A DNA stretch of 64,000 nt from Oceanisphaera psychrotolerans (lineage in GTDB: Bacteria > Pseudomonadota > Gammaproteobacteria > Enterobacterales > Aeromonadaceae): contig NZ_MDKE01000070.1 of NCBI RefSeq assembly GCF_001870485.1, positions 1-64,000 on the forward strand, in the 5' to 3' direction. A program made the position numbers and the translations under genes. Under the pieces are notes generated by a model that was given only the letters and a program-made list of their open reading frames with translations, searched no databases and had not been told where the DNA came from. The stretch's first letter is position 1, and the number at the start of each line of letters is the position of its first letter. Below, one piece after another: positions 7,490 through 18,895 of this stretch.

Positions 7490-10101
7490 ATGACAGCTTC
7501 AATCCACACTACCTGCCCTTACTGTGGCGTTGGCTGCGGCGTCAAGATCGACAGCAGGGTGCGGTCACCGGAGATACCCTGCACCCGGCCAACCAGGGTG
7601 CGCTCTGTGTCAAGGGCATGGCACTGGGAGAGAGTCAGACGTTGCCCAACCGCCTGCTCTATCCCCGGGTAGACGACAGGCAACTGGACTGGCCCGAGGC
7701 CATTGCTGCCGTCGCCGCCGGTTTCAGCAGGATTATCGAGCAGCATGGTCCCCAGGCCGTGGCCTTCTATGGTTCGGGTCAGATGCTGACCGAAGACTAT
7801 TATGTAGCCAACAAGCTGATGAAGGGCTTTATCGGCTCCGCCAACATCGACACCAATTCCCGTCTGTGCATGTCCTCCGCCGTCGCCGCCCATCAAAGAG
7901 CCTTTGGCGAAGACGCCGTGCCCGCCTGTTATGAAGATATCGACGAGGCCGAGCTGGTGGTGCTGGTCGGTGCCAACAGTGCATGGACCCACCCGGTACT
8001 GTTTCGTCGACTGGAGCAGGCCAGAGCCGCCAATCCCCATCAGCAGTGGATAGTGATAGACCCCCGGGGCACCGCCACCAGCCAGCAGGCGGATCTGCAT
8101 CTGCAGATAACCCCCGGCTCGGATCTGATGCTGTTCAACGGCCTCGCACGCCGCATCCTGGACAGCACCTGCCTGGACCACTCTTTTATAGCGCAGCGTG
8201 TCTCCGGCTTTGCCGAACTGAGTCTGGCGTTGAGTGGTCCCGAATATACGACCGACAAGGTCGCCGACGCCACCGGCCTGAGTGTCGCCGAGCTGGACCG
8301 TTTCTATCGGCTCTTCCTCGAACACCCGAAAACCCTGACCCTGTTCTGCATGGGTATCAACCAGTCGGAACGCGGCACCGACAACGCCAATGCCATCATC
8401 AACTGCCACCTGCTGACCGGGCGTATCGGCAAGCCGGGAGCGGCGCCCTTTTCCCTCACCGGCCAGCCCAACGCCATGGGCGGCCGGGAAGTCGGCGGCC
8501 TGGCCAACCAGCTGGCGGCCCACATGGACTTCGCCCCCGCCAACCGGGACAGGGTGGCCCGCTTCTGGCAAACCGACAACCTGGCCCCGGGTCCGGGCCT
8601 GAAGGCCATGGAGATGATAGACGCCCTCGAACGGGGTGAGATCAAGGCGCTGTGGGTCATGGGCTCCAACCCGGCGGTGTCCCTGCCCGACAGCGCCCGT
8701 GCCCGCCGCGCCCTGGAAAAGTGCGAATTGCTGGTGGTGTCGGATATCAGCCCGAACACCGATACCGCCCGGCTGGCCAGGGTCCTGCTGCCCGCCGCCG
8801 GCTGGGGTGAAAAAGACGGCACCGTTACCAACTCGGCCCGTACCCTCTCCCGTCAGCGTCCGTTCAAGCCGGCGCCCGGCGCCGCGAAGCCCGACTGGTG
8901 GGCCATCTGTCAGGTAGCCAGGGCCATGGGCTTTGAACAGGCATTCGATTTCGACTCGCCCGCCGCCATTTTCCGCGAGCACGCGGCCCTGTCCGGCTTC
9001 GAGAACGATGGCGAGCGACTGTTCGATATTTCGGCCCTGAGCCGCCTGAGCGACGAGCAATATCAACTGATGACACCACGCAGCTGGCCCCTGACGGGCC
9101 AGCTGTCGGGCCCGGCCCGGCTGTTTGTCGATGGCCGCTTCTCTACTCCGGACGGCAAGGCGCACCTGCACCCGGCTCATCCCCGGGAGTCAGCTGCACA
9201 GGCCACAACCCAGCTACTACTCAATACCGGCCGACTGCGGGATCAGTGGCATACCATGAGCCGCACCGGCCATGTAGCAAGGTTGATGGCCACAGCCAGT
9301 GAACCCCAGGCGCAGATACACCCGGATACCCTGACCCGGGCCGGCCTCGACAAGGCATTGCTGATCCAGCTGCATAACGAGCGTGGCCATACCCTGTTGC
9401 GGGTGGTCGCCGATGACAGCATCACCCCCGGCCAGGTATTCGTGCCCATGCACTGGAGTGGTGAGTTCAGCTCGGGCGGAAGGGTCAACGATCTGGTCGG
9501 CGCCCGTGGCTGCCCCACCTCGGGTCAGCCGGCCTTCAAGCAGAACCGGGTGCAGGTCGCCGCGGTACGTCATCAATGGCAGGCGAGCTGGATAGGCCTG
9601 GATGCTCCCCGTTGGCTGCCGGAATGGTGGAGTCGACGCCCGCTGGAGGCTGGTGAATGCTGGAGCCTGATCGATTCACAGACCTCGATGAACGAGGCCA
9701 GGACCGCCCTGACCAGCGAAGGCAGTTGGCTGGACTGGCCCCTGCCCCAGGGCCGGCTGCTGGTCGGACTGGATGCAGGCAAGATCGAGCACCTGTTGCT
9801 GCTCGGCCAGTCCCCCTGGCAGATTAACCCCGAACCACTGGCTTCCCTGCTGGGCAGCACCCTGCAACCCAGCCTGTTGCTCGGCCAATTGAGCCAGGCT
9901 CTGGCCGGCAACGGGCGACTGGTATGCAGCTGCTGGAGCGTAACCGAAGAGCGTATCCGCGAGGCCATCGCCGATGGCGTCGAGCAGCTTGACGAATTGC
10001 AGCAGCAACTGAAATGCGGCACCCGCTGCGGCTCCTGCGTACCCGAATTGAAGCAGTTGATGGCAGCCTGTCAGGAGCAGCCTCAAGGAGAAAAATCATG
10101 A
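7490..10101 (+). CDS. nasA: assimilatory nitrate reductase, catalytic subunit (one-base deletion near 7550)
   Basis: This cytoplasmic molybdenum enzyme reduces nitrate to nitrite. The N-terminal [4Fe-4S] motif CPYCGVGC is at residues 9-16, with its fourth Cys in GALCVKG. The molybdopterin domains follow, and a C-terminal BFD-type [2Fe-2S] domain ([12 protein letters not shown] and [12 protein letters not shown]) resembles Klebsiella NasA. The ATG at 7490 begins the conserved N-terminus. The frame shifts near 7550, between VKID and [16 protein letters not shown]; restoring one base gives 870 residues, normal for the family. No separate electron-transfer subunit is present in the window. Its stop overlaps the cobA start. 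The sigma-54 promoter implies nitrogen-limitation control. Confidence 0.92.
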
Positions 10102-10867
10102 ATCAGAACATGCATGTCACCCTGGTGGGCGCCGGCCCCGGCGATCCCGAACTGTTGACTATCAAGGCCCTGCGGGCAATGGAACGAGCCGATGTGGTGT
10201 CTACGACAGCCTGGTAAGCCCGGAAATACTGGCGCTGATCCCCGGCGGGGTCAAGCGGCTGGAAATGGGCAAGCGTTGCGGCAAGGCCAGTGCACTGCAA
10301 CAGGATATCTGCGCCGTATTGGTGCGCCTGGCCAGGAGCGGCAAACAGGTGGTGCGACTCAAGGGGGGCGATCCCTTTATCTTTGGCCGCGGTGGCGAAG
10401 AAGCCCTCTACCTGCAGCAACATCAGATCCCGTTCAGCGTGGTGCCCGGCATCACCGCCGCCCTGGGCTGTGCCGCCTCCAGCCTGATCCCGCTCACTCA
10501 CAGAGGGCTGTCCCGGGCCGTGACCCTGGTGACCGGCCACCTGCAAAAAGGCGGCGAATTCAGGGGCTGGTCCGCCCTGGCCCAGGCCGGCCAGACCCTG
10601 GTGTTCTACATGGGCCTGGAGCAGGCCGACGTGATCCAGCAGCAGTTACTGGCAGAAGGCTGCCCTTCCCAACTGCCGGTGGCATTGATCGAATCGGGCA
10701 CGACCCGGGCTCAACAGCTGTGCATCACCGCACTGGGACAACTGTCGGAAACCGCCGCCGGCCTGACGCCATCGGGCCCGGTACTGATGGTGATCGGCGA
10801 AGTGGTCGGCCTGCGAGCCGAACTGACCGCCACCCTGAATAGCCTGGACACTCTGGCTGTAGCCTAA
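10098..10867 (+). CDS. cobA: uroporphyrinogen-III C-methyltransferase (one-base deletion near 10197)
   Basis: SUMT adds two methyl groups to uroporphyrinogen III to make precorrin-2, the precursor of the siroheme used by NirB. The N-terminus [20 protein letters not shown], the motif [17 protein letters not shown] and a C-terminal VVGEVV-like segment are typical. The frame is broken near 10197, where GTGGTGTC should read GTGGTGGTC to give the conserved [12 protein letters not shown]. One added base gives 256 residues. It overlaps nasA by four bases (ATGA). Its place in the nas operon fits siroheme supply for nitrite reductase. Confidence 0.9.
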
Positions 10868-10937
10868 TCCCCTGTTTTACCGGCCTGAAGACAGGCCTTT
10901 CCTTCTGACGCGTCTCCATACTCTGCCATTTGGCTGA

Positions 10938-10970
10938 CTCCCATGTACTGCATGGGAGTTTTTTTTTTTT
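10938..10970 (+). terminator. rho-independent terminator after cobA
   Basis: An eight-base-pair stem (CTCCCATG / CATGGGAG) with a five-base loop is followed directly by 12 T residues. It ends the nasA-cobA transcript. The rest of the 322-base gap between cobA and nrtA holds only the sigma-54 promoter at 11092. Confidence 0.9.
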
Positions 10971-11091
10971 GCTGGCGGGTACTGGTAAGTAATAGTGCAA
11001 CCCTGCCTTATCTTGGTGAAACAGGAATATTTCCAGGGCCTTTAACGTTACAAAAAAAACAAAAATCACCAACAATCAATAACATAAAATT

Positions 11092-11107
11092 TGGCACGCA
11101 TCTTGAT
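11092..11107 (+). promoter_or_regulatory. sigma-54 promoter of the nrt-nir operon
   Basis: TGGCAC-GCATC-TTGAT has a perfect -24 element and one mismatch in the -12 element (TTGA for TTGC), with correct 12-base GG-to-GA spacing. The upstream 100 bases are A-rich. The predicted start lies near 11119, 71 bases before the nrtA ATG. Confidence 0.7.
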
Positions 11108-11189
11108 ACCCCTTAACAAGAAGTTCGCTCGGAGCGACTCAAAGTTCTCCAGCCGCGACACAGGATTTCAAATGACAGGGAGTATCAAG

Positions 11190-12556
11190 ATGAAATTATG
11201 GCAAAAGACAGTCCTGGCCGGGGCGCTGAGCCTCGGCCTGACATCCCAGGCCACAGCCGAGAGCAATATCGGTCCGGCAGAAAAAGACGAGCTGACCCTC
11301 GGCTTTATCAAGCTCACCGATATGGCCCCGCTGGCCATCGCCTACGAGAAAGGATTTTTCGAGGATGAAGGCCTGTATGTCACCCTCGAAGCCCAGGCCA
11401 ACTGGAAAGTACTGCTGGATCGGGTCATTTCCGGAGAACTGGACGGCGCCCATATGCTGGCCGGCCAGCCGATTGGCGCGGCCCTCGGTATCGGTACCCA
11501 GGCCGAGCTGGTCACCGCCTTCAGCATGGATTTGAACGGCAATGCCATCACCGTATCCAACACCTTGTGGGACAAGATGAAGCCCCACCTCGAGCTGGAC
11601 GAGGCCGGCAAGCCGGTACACCCTATTTCCGCCTCGGCACTCAAACCGGCCCTGACGGAATATCAGCAGGCCGGCAAGCCGCTGCAAATGGGCACGGTAT
11701 TCCCGGTATCCAGCCATAACTACGAACTGAGATACTGGCTCGCCGCCGGCGGCATCCACCCCGGTCTCTACGCCCCGCACAAGGGCGACAACAGCGGCCT
11801 GCTGCAGGCCGATGTACTGTTGTCGGTGACCCCGCCACCGCAGATGCCCGCCACCATGGAGGCAGGTACCATTGACGGTTACAGCGTGGGTGAGCCCTGG
11901 AACCAGCAGGCCGTGCTCAAGAAAATCGGCGTGCCGGTGATCACCAACCACGACATCTGGCCCTATAACCCGGAGAAGGTCTTTGCGGTCAGCAAGGACT
12001 GGAGTGACGCCAACCCCAACACCCATCTCCGCCTGGTCAAGGCGCTGTTGCGCGCCGCCCACTGGCTGGATGCGGACGACAACGGCAACCGCGAGGAAGC
12101 GGTCGGCATCCTGTCCCAGTCCTACTACGTGGGTGCCGACAAGAAGGTGATTGCCGCCAGCATGACCGGTTCCTTCGAGTACGAGCCGGGGGATGTGCGT
12201 CAGGCACCGGACTTCAACGTCTTCTTCCGTCATAACGCCACCTATCCCTACTACAGCGATGCCATCTGGTTCATGACCCAGATGCGCCGCTGGGGTCAGA
12301 TCCCCCAGGCCCAGAGCGATGACTGGTATCTGGAGCAAGCCAAGCGGGTCTATCGCCCGGATATCTACACCCAGGCCGCCAAGGCGCTGATCGCCGAAGG
12401 CAAGTTGTCTGCCGACGACTTCCCCGGGCTGGACAGCCGCGACGCTTCCGCCCCGTCACCAGCGACTTTATCGATGGCAAGACCTATGACGGTCGCAGCC
12501 CCAACGCCTACATCGACCAGTTTGCCATCGGCCTGACCGGCGATAGCCAGCTCTAA
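11190..12556 (+). CDS. nrtA: nitrate ABC transporter, periplasmic binding protein (one-base deletion near 12443)
   Basis: The protein binds nitrate/nitrite in the periplasm. I chose ATG 11190, which has AGGGAG eight bases upstream and gives a clean signal peptide ending QATA (residue 23); the frame is also open to 11091. The NrtA/CmpA/NasF-family core includes LTLGFIKLTDMAPLAIAYEKGFF and the ligand-site region SGELDGAHMLAGQP. Near 12443 one base is missing (GACGCTTCC, expected GACGCCTTC). The other frame then gives the conserved tail RPVTSDFIDGKTYDGRSP, ending at TAA 12554-12556 for 455 residues. It is first in the operon with nrtB, nrtC and nirBD. Confidence 0.9.
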
Positions 12557-12565
12557 GGAGGCATC

Positions 12566-13534
12566 ATGATGAACAGTATCACCCTACCCCGACTGACCGC
12601 CTTGTTCTCACTGCGCCAGCTGTCCAGGACCCTGATCCCCCTGCTGGGCATCACCGGATTCCTGCTGATGTGGCACCTGCTGGCGGCGCAGGTCACCACT
12701 TCCCTCGGTACCCTGCCCGGCCCGGTGCAAACCGGGCAGCAATTTTCCAATCTGGTGCAGGAGCATCAGGCCGAGCGCGACCGTGAGCGGGCCTTCTACG
12801 ACCGGCAGATCGCCCGTAACCTGGCCATCAAGGCCGAGAACCCCGACGCCAAGGTACGGGTGCGGAGCTTCACCGGTCGCCCCACCTTCTTCGATCAGAT
12901 CGTTACCAGCCTGAAAACGGTCGCCGCCGGCTTTGTGCTGGCCATGGCCATCGCCATCCCGGCCGGTATCGCCCTGGGGCTGAACGGAAAGCTGTATCAG
13001 GCGATGAACCCGGTGGTGCAGTTGCTCAAGCCGGTATCCCCCCTGGCCTGGCTGCCACTGGTGACCATAGTGGTGAGCGCCCTCTATGTGTCCCCCGAGC
13101 CCTTGGTATCCAAGTCATTCCTGATCTCTCTGGTCACCGTCACCCTGTGCAGCCTGTGGCCGATGCTGATCAACACCGCCGTGGGAGTGGCCAACATGGA
13201 CAAGGACCTGATCAACGTCAGCAAGATGCTGCGCCTGTCGAGCCTGACCCACGTGCGCCAGATTGTGCTGCCCAGCGCCATTCCGATGATCTTTACCGGC
13301 ATGCGCCTGTCTCTGGGGGTGGCCTGGATGGTCCTGATCGCCGCCGAGATGCTGGCCCAGAACCCGGGCCTCGGCAAATTCGTATGGGATGAATTCCAGA
13401 ACGGCAGCAGCGACTCCATGGCCCGCATCATGGTCGCGGTCGTGGTGATAGGCCTGATCGGCTACCTGCTCGACCGCCTGATGCTGGCATTGCAGCAACA
13501 ACTGTCCTGGGACAAGAGCAGCGCCAGCCGCTAA
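12566..13534 (+). CDS. nrtB: nitrate ABC transporter permease
   Basis: The 322-residue inner-membrane permease has an N-terminal helix, a charged periplasmic insert typical of NrtB/NasE (residues about 60-105) and a BPD-transport domain with the EAA-like loop NVSKMLRLSSLTHVRQIVLPSAIPMIFTGMR cut here to its key residues (Gly after the loop is replaced by Ser). GGAGG of the intergenic TAAGGAGGCATC precedes the start. It lies ten bases after nrtA and eleven before the ATPase gene. Confidence 0.9.
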   Translation: MMNSITLPRLTALFSLRQLSRTLIPLLGITGFLLMWHLLAAQVTTSLGTLPGPVQTGQQFSNLVQEHQAERDRERAFYDRQIARNLAIKAENPDAKVRVRSFTGRPTFFDQIVTSLKTVAAGFVLAMAIAIPAGIALGLNGKLYQAMNPVVQLLKPVSPLAWLPLVTIVVSALYVSPEPLVSKSFLISLVTVTLCSLWPMLINTAVGVANMDKDLINVSKMLRLSSLTHVRQIVLPSAIPMIFTGMRLSLGVAWMVLIAAEMLAQNPGLGKFVWDEFQNGSSDSMARIMVAVVVIGLIGYLLDRLMLALQQQLSWDKSSASR

Positions 13535-13544
13535 GGAGACTGAC

Positions 13545-14360
13545 ATGAGCAAGCATTACCTGGAACTGAGCGGTGTGGACATGCGTTTTCGCACCGAAAA
13601 GGGTGAATTCGAAGCCCTGAAGAACATCAACCTCAAGCTGCAGAAAGGTGAATTCGTCTCGCTGATCGGCCACTCCGGCTGTGGCAAGAGCACCGTGCTC
13701 AACCTGGTGGCCGGACTCTACGCCCCCAGCACCGGCGGCGTCATCCTGGAAGGCAGGGAAGTGGACGGCCCCGGCCCCGAACGGGCCGTGGTGTTCCAGA
13801 ATCATGCCCTGCTGCCCTGGCTGACGGTGGAGCAGAACATCGCCCTGGCGGTGGACAATACCTTTACCCGGCAAAGCAAGGCCGAACGCAAAGAGCGGGT
13901 GGCGCATTTTCTGGCGCTGGTGCACATGAACCATGCGGCGCACAAGCTGCCCGGCGAGATCTCCGGCGGCATGAAGCAACGGGTCGGTATCGCCCGGGCG
14001 CTGGCGGTGGATCCCAAGGTGCTGCTGATGGACGAGCCCTTCGGCGCCCTCGATGCCCTGACCCGGGCCCACCTGCAGGACTCGCTGATGGAAATCCAGG
14101 CCGAGCTGGGCAACACGGTGATCATGATCACCCACGATGTGGACGAAGCCGTGCTGCTGTCGGATCGCATCGTGATGATGACCAATGGCCCCTCGGCCAC
14201 CATCGGCGAGATCCTGGACATCCCTCTGGATCGCCCGCGCAACCGGGTCCAGCTCAGTGACGATGCCCTGTATCACAAACTGCGCCGGCGGGTACTCAGC
14301 TTCCTGTACGAAGGCCACAACAAGGTCAGCCAAATCACCAGCAAGTCCAAGGTGGCTTAA
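13545..14360 (+). CDS. nrtC: nitrate ABC transporter ATPase
   Basis: The 271-residue ATPase has Walker A GHSGCGKST near residues 44-52, signature ISGGMKQR, Walker B VLLMDEPFGALDALT and the switch His in MITHDVDEA. It belongs to the NrtC/NrtD/NasD group of nitrate, taurine and sulfonate importers; the neighbours decide for nitrate. Only one ATPase is present, without the NrtA-like C-terminal domain of cyanobacterial NrtC, so the gene could equally be named nasD. Confidence 0.9.
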   Translation: MSKHYLELSGVDMRFRTEKGEFEALKNINLKLQKGEFVSLIGHSGCGKSTVLNLVAGLYAPSTGGVILEGREVDGPGPERAVVFQNHALLPWLTVEQNIALAVDNTFTRQSKAERKERVAHFLALVHMNHAAHKLPGEISGGMKQRVGIARALAVDPKVLLMDEPFGALDALTRAHLQDSLMEIQAELGNTVIMITHDVDEAVLLSDRIVMMTNGPSATIGEILDIPLDRPRNRVQLSDDALYHKLRRRVLSFLYEGHNKVSQITSKSKVA

Positions 14361-14369
14361 GGATTAAAG

Positions 14370-16882
14370 ATGATGAAACAACAACTTATCGTGATCGGCA
14401 ACGGCATGGTTGGCCACCACCTGATACAGCAGCTGATCGACCAGCAGGGTCTGGAGCAGTACGAGATCACCGTGTTCGGTGCCGAGAAACATGCCGCCTA
14501 CGACAGGGTGCACCTGTCGGAAGTGTTCGATGGCAAGACCCCGGAACAACTGTCCATGGCCGGCGCCGACTGGTACGCCAACCATGGCGTGACCCTGCGC
14601 CTGAACGAGGAAGTCACCGGCATCGACCGGGAGGCCAAAAGCCTGACCACCTCCCTCGGCCATACCCTGAACTACGACCGGCTGGTGCTGGCCACCGGCT
14701 CCACTCCCTTTGTACCGCCCATTCCGGGCAACGAGCGGGAAAACTGCTTTGTCTATCGTACCCTGGATGATCTGGCCGACATTCAGGCGGCCTGCAAACA
14801 GGCCCGAACCGGGGTGGTGATCGGCGGCGGCCTGCTCGGCCTGGAGGCGGCCAACGCCCTGCGCCTGCTCGGCTTGGAAACCCATGTGGTGGAATTCGCC
14901 CCGCGACTGATGCCGGTCCAGCTGGACGAGCAGGGCGGCACCCTGCTGAAGGAAAAAATCGTCCGTCTGGGCGTGCAGGTACATACCGAGAAAACCACCC
15001 GCCACATCATCGATGGCGAAAGCGCCCGTCATCGCCTGGAGTTCGCCGACGGGGCCGTGCTGGAAACCGATGTGCTGTTGTTCAGCGCCGGTATCCGCCC
15101 CCAGGATGCCCTGGCGCGCAGCACCGGCCTCACGCTGGGCGAACGCGGCGGCATCTGCATCGATGATCAGTGCCAGACCTCGGATCCGGCCATACTGGCC
15201 ATCGGCGAATGTGCCCTGTGGGAAGGCAAGCTGTTCGGTCTGGTGGCCCCCGGCTACCAGATGGCCCGGGTAGCCGCAGCCCAGTTGCTGGGCACAAAAG
15301 CGGCTTTCCAGGGTGCCGACATGAGCACCAAACTCAAGCTGCTGGGAGTCGAAGTCGGCGCCATCGGCGATGCCCACGGCCAGACCCCGGGCAGTCAGGA
15401 AGTGCTGCTGCTCGACCGGAGCAAGGATCTGTACAAGAAGCTGGTGCTGAATGAAGCGGGTGATCGCCTGCTCGGCGCCGTACTGGTGGGAGACACCAGC
15501 GACTACGACAGCCTACTGCAAACCTACCTCAACGACATGCCGCTGCCGGACCATCCGCTGGCCCTGCTGGTGCCGGAAGGTGCCGAGGGCGGTGCAGCCA
15601 AGGCAGCCCTGCCGGCGACGGCCACCATCTGTTCCTGCCACAATGTCACCAAGGGGGCCATCGTCGACGCCGTTCAGGGCGGGGCCTGCGATGTATCTGC
15701 GGTCAAGGCCTGCACCAAGGCCGGCACTGGTTGTGGCGGTTGCAGCGGCCTGCTTGGCCAGGTGGTCAACCAGGCGCTGGAAGAACAGGGCATCACCGCC
15801 GACAAGAGTATCTGCGAGCACTTTGCCTACAGCCGTCAGGAGCTGTTCCATCTGATCAAGGTCGGCCGGATAAAGAGCTTCGAAGAACTGCGCACCAAAC
15901 ACGGTCAGGGCCTGGGCTGCGATATCTGCAAGCCGGCGGCCGCCTCCATCCTCGCCTCCCTGTGGAACGAGCATGTACTGGAACCCAAACATGCCAGCCT
16001 GCAAGACACAAACGACGCCTTTCTCGCCAATATACAGAAAAACGGCACCTATTCGGTGGTGCCCCGGGTGCGGCGGGGGAGATCACCCCGGATCAGCTGC
16101 TGACCATCGGCCGGGTGGCCAAGCGCTACGATCTTTACACCAAGATCACCGGCGGTCAGCGCATCGACCTGTTCGGCGCCCGCCTGGAGCAGTTGCCGTT
16201 GATCTGGCAGGAGCTGATCGACGCCGGCTTTGAAACCGGCCATGCCTACGGCAAGTCGCTGCGCACGGTGAAATCCTGTGTCGGCTCCAGCTGGTGCCGC
16301 TACGGCGTGCAGGACTCGCTGGACATGGCCGTGGCCCTGGAGCACAGATACAAGGGCCTGCGTTCCCCCCACAAGCTCAAGTTTGCCGTGTCCGGCTGTA
16401 CCCGTGAATGCGCCGAGGCCCAGAGCAAGGACGTGGGCGTGATCGCCACCGAGAAGGGCTGGAACTTGTATTTCGGCGGCAATGGCGGCATGCGCCCCCG
16501 CCACGCGGATCTGTTCGCCACCGACCTGGATACCGATACCCTGCTCCGCTACATCGACCGGCTGCTGATGTTCTACGTGGCCACCGCCGATCGCCTGCAG
16601 CGCACCTCGGTATGGACCGAAAACCTGGAAGGCGGCCTGGATTACCTGAAGCAGGTCGTGATCGAAGACTCACTCGGCCTGGCGGAAGAGCTGGAAGGAC
16701 GCATGACCCACGTTATCGGTAGCTATCAGTGCGAATGGAAGACCACCCTCGATGACCCGGAAAAGCTCAAGCGCTTCAGGAGCTTCGTCAACACCGACCA
16801 GGCCGACGACAGCATCGTCTTCGAGCGCAGACGCGGTCAGATCCGTCCCACCGAAATGATTGAAATCAAGGAGCTATCATGA
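14370..16882 (+). CDS. nirB: NAD(P)H-nitrite reductase, large subunit (one-base deletion near 16070)
   Basis: NirB reduces nitrite to ammonium in the cytoplasm with siroheme. The order is an FAD/NAD domain (residues 1-about 400: IVIGNGMVGHHL, VVIGGGLLGLEAA), a BFD-like [2Fe-2S] domain (ICSCHNV, CTKAGTGCGGC), a ferredoxin-like domain, then the siroheme domain with Cys pairs in SCVGSSWCRYG and SGCTRECAEAQ. The frame breaks near 16070: the sequence after VPRV needs one C to read PAGEITPDQLL. The restored protein has 837 residues. Its stop overlaps nirD (ATGA). It is the fourth gene of the nrt-nir operon. Confidence 0.92.
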
Positions 16883-17199
16883 GTCTCATGCGTCTTTGCC
16901 AACTGGATGAGCTGCCCGAGTACGGTGGTATGGCCGCTCTGGTAGAGGGGCGACAGCTGGCCCTGTTCAACCTGCCGGGCCTGGGCTATTTCGCCCTCGA
17001 CAACTGGGATCCCCTGGGCCAGGCTCAGGTACTGTCCCGGGGCATACTGGGCGACATCAAGGGCGAGCCCTGTGTCGCTTCCCCGCTCTACAAGCACCAC
17101 TACTCCCTGCGCAACGGCCGTTGCCTGGAGCAGGAAGATACCGCCGTACAGGTCTGGCCGGTCGTCGCCAAAGACGGACAGCTCTGGCTGGAACAGTAA
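16879..17199 (+). CDS. nirD: nitrite reductase small subunit NirD
   Basis: The 106-residue protein has the Rieske-like fold of NirD but, as usual for this subunit, lacks the iron-sulfur ligands. Recognisable parts are LALFNLPGLGYFALDNWDPLGQAQVLSRG written in short: the ALDNWDP motif and the closing VASPLYKHHYSLRNG region. Length matches E. coli NirD. It is coupled to nirB by a four-base overlap and ends the operon. Confidence 0.92.
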   Translation: MSLMRLCQLDELPEYGGMAALVEGRQLALFNLPGLGYFALDNWDPLGQAQVLSRGILGDIKGEPCVASPLYKHHYSLRNGRCLEQEDTAVQVWPVVAKDGQLWLEQ

Positions 17200-17256
17200 C
17201 CGGTGTTGGCTCCCCGGCCGTGCTGAAGGAGCCTGGCACCCCTGGCATTAAATAAA

Positions 17257-17284
17257 AAGGGCTTCCCTGTGCGGGGAAGCCCTT
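17257..17284. terminator. bidirectional terminator between nirD and hldE
   Basis: AAGGGCTTCCC at 17257 pairs with GGGAAGCCCTT at 17274 across a six-base loop. It has A residues on one side and a T-rich tail on the other, so it can stop both converging transcripts. Confidence 0.8.
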
Positions 17285-17317
17285 GTTGTTGCTGTTCAGC
17301 CTGTGGCTGCGCATTCA

Positions 17318-18742
17318 TTACCGGGTGCGGATCGCCTCGATAATGGCGCTGGTGGAACAACCGTCCTCGAAGTTGAGTACCTTCACCTCGCCGCCGTTGG
17401 CGGTCACTTCCTCGAAGCCGGCAATCTCTTCCGGCTGGTAATCGCCGCCCTTGACCAGCACATCCGGCAGGGTCTCGGCAATCAGCCGGCGCGGGGTATC
17501 TTCACCGAAGGGCACCACCCAGTCCACAGCTCCCAGACCGGCCAGCACCGCCATCCGGCGGTCGACCGTGTTCACCGGGCGACCATCCCCCTTGAGGGCG
17601 CGCACCGAGGCGTCGGTATTCACCGCCACTATCAGCCGATCACCCAGCTGGCGGGCATGATTCAGGTAGGACACATGGCCGGCATGCAGTATGTCGAAGC
17701 AGCCGTTGGTCATCACGATCTTCTCGCCGCGACGACGGGCGGCATCCACCACGTATTTCAACTGCTGCTCACTCACCACCCCCATACCGGACTCGGGGGC
17801 GCCGTAGAGCACATTGGCCAGCTCGATGGCGGAAACGGTGGAGGTACCCAGCTTGCCTACCACTATGCTGGCGGCCACGTTGGCCAGGGCGCAGGCTTCG
17901 TCCAGCGGCAGTCCGGCGGCCAGACAGGTGGCCAGGGTGGCGATCACGGTATCGCCGGCGCCGGTGACATCGAACACCTCGTGGGCCTGGGCCGGCAGGT
18001 GCAACTCGTCCTGATCATCGTGGATCAGGGTCATGCCATGTTCGGACCGCGTGACCAGCAGCGCCTTGAGATCGAATTGTTTCACCAGTTCCCGCCCGCG
18101 GGCCACCAGCTCCTCTTCGTCTCTGACCTTGCCTACCACCGCTTCGAATTCACTCATGTTGGGGGTGAGCAGGGTGGCGCCACGATACTTTTCGAAGTCG
18201 GAACCCTTCGGGTCCACCAGCACCGGCACACCGGCCTGATTGGCGGCCTGGATCAGCGATTGCACCTGCGTCAGGGCGCCCTTGGCATAATCCGACAGCA
18301 CCACCACCCCGGCCTGGCTCAGGGCGGCTCGGGTCTTGTCGGTCAGCGGCGCGGCATCTTCCGGTGCGAAGCTTTCTTCAAAGTCCAGCCGCAGCAACTG
18401 CTGGTTGCGGCTCATCACCCGCAACTTGGTGATGGTGGGGTGGCTGGTGAGACGCACGAAGTCACACTCCACTCCCACACCCTGCATCTTGTCCTGCAGC
18501 GAGGTTGCCGCCTCGTCGGCCCCGGTCAGCCCGAGCAACCGGGCCTTGGCACCCAGTGCGGCCACGTTCAGTGCCACGTTGGCCGCGCCGCCGGGACGCT
18601 CTTCGTTGTGCTCAACCTTGACCACAGGCACCGGAGCTTCGGGCGAGATACGTCCGGTGGGGCCAGACCAGTAACGATCCAGCATCACATCTCCTACCAC
18701 CAACACCCTGGCACTATCGAATTCCGGCAACTTGATCTTCAT
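17318..18742 (-). CDS. hldE: bifunctional heptose kinase/adenylyltransferase HldE
   Basis: HldE makes ADP-heptose for the LPS inner core. The N-terminal ribokinase-type domain ([25 protein letters not shown] begins at residue 11; catalytic GAGDT near 262) phosphorylates heptose-7-phosphate. The C-terminal nucleotidyltransferase domain ([16 protein letters not shown], with the HxGH motif) adds AMP. I chose the ATG at 18742 (MKIKLPEF), which aligns with E. coli and gives 474 residues; the frame opens seven residues earlier. hldE next to glnE and ygiF is a conserved gammaproteobacterial order, here interrupted by lpxL. Confidence 0.95.
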   Translation of the reverse strand: MKIKLPEFDSARVLVVGDVMLDRYWSGPTGRISPEAPVPVVKVEHNEERPGGAANVALNVAALGAKARLLGLTGADEAATSLQDKMQGVGVECDFVRLTSHPTITKLRVMSRNQQLLRLDFEESFAPEDAAPLTDKTRAALSQAGVVVLSDYAKGALTQVQSLIQAANQAGVPVLVDPKGSDFEKYRGATLLTPNMSEFEAVVGKVRDEEELVARGRELVKQFDLKALLVTRSEHGMTLIHDDQDELHLPAQAHEVFDVTGAGDTVIATLATCLAAGLPLDEACALANVAASIVVGKLGTSTVSAIELANVLYGAPESGMGVVSEQQLKYVVDAARRRGEKIVMTNGCFDILHAGHVSYLNHARQLGDRLIVAVNTDASVRALKGDGRPVNTVDRRMAVLAGLGAVDWVVPFGEDTPRRLIAETLPDVLVKGGDYQPEEIAGFEEVTANGGEVKVLNFEDGCSTSAIIEAIRTR

Positions 18743-18895
18743 GGTTCCGACTCTTTTGAACATGGGAAAGGGGAAATATTATCACAGCCACCCATAATCG
18801 CACCCGTCGACCGGCCTTTGGTGGCCATTCGCGGCCGAGTTAATTAGAATTCCGTCACATGTTGATAATGACGAACCTTGATAATGGCGATTGCG

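Noticed and set aside
7519-9180. 553-codon open frame opposite nasA
   Set aside because: It is the antisense shadow of nasA, with no recognisable domain and no ribosome site.
10980-11090. NtrC enhancer upstream of nrtA
   Set aside because: TGCAA and TTGGTG half sites are present but the spacing is wrong for the TGCAC-N5-TGGTGCA pattern.
17303-18847. 514-codon open frame opposite hldE
   Set aside because: Antisense of hldE with His/Gln-rich composition; no start signal.
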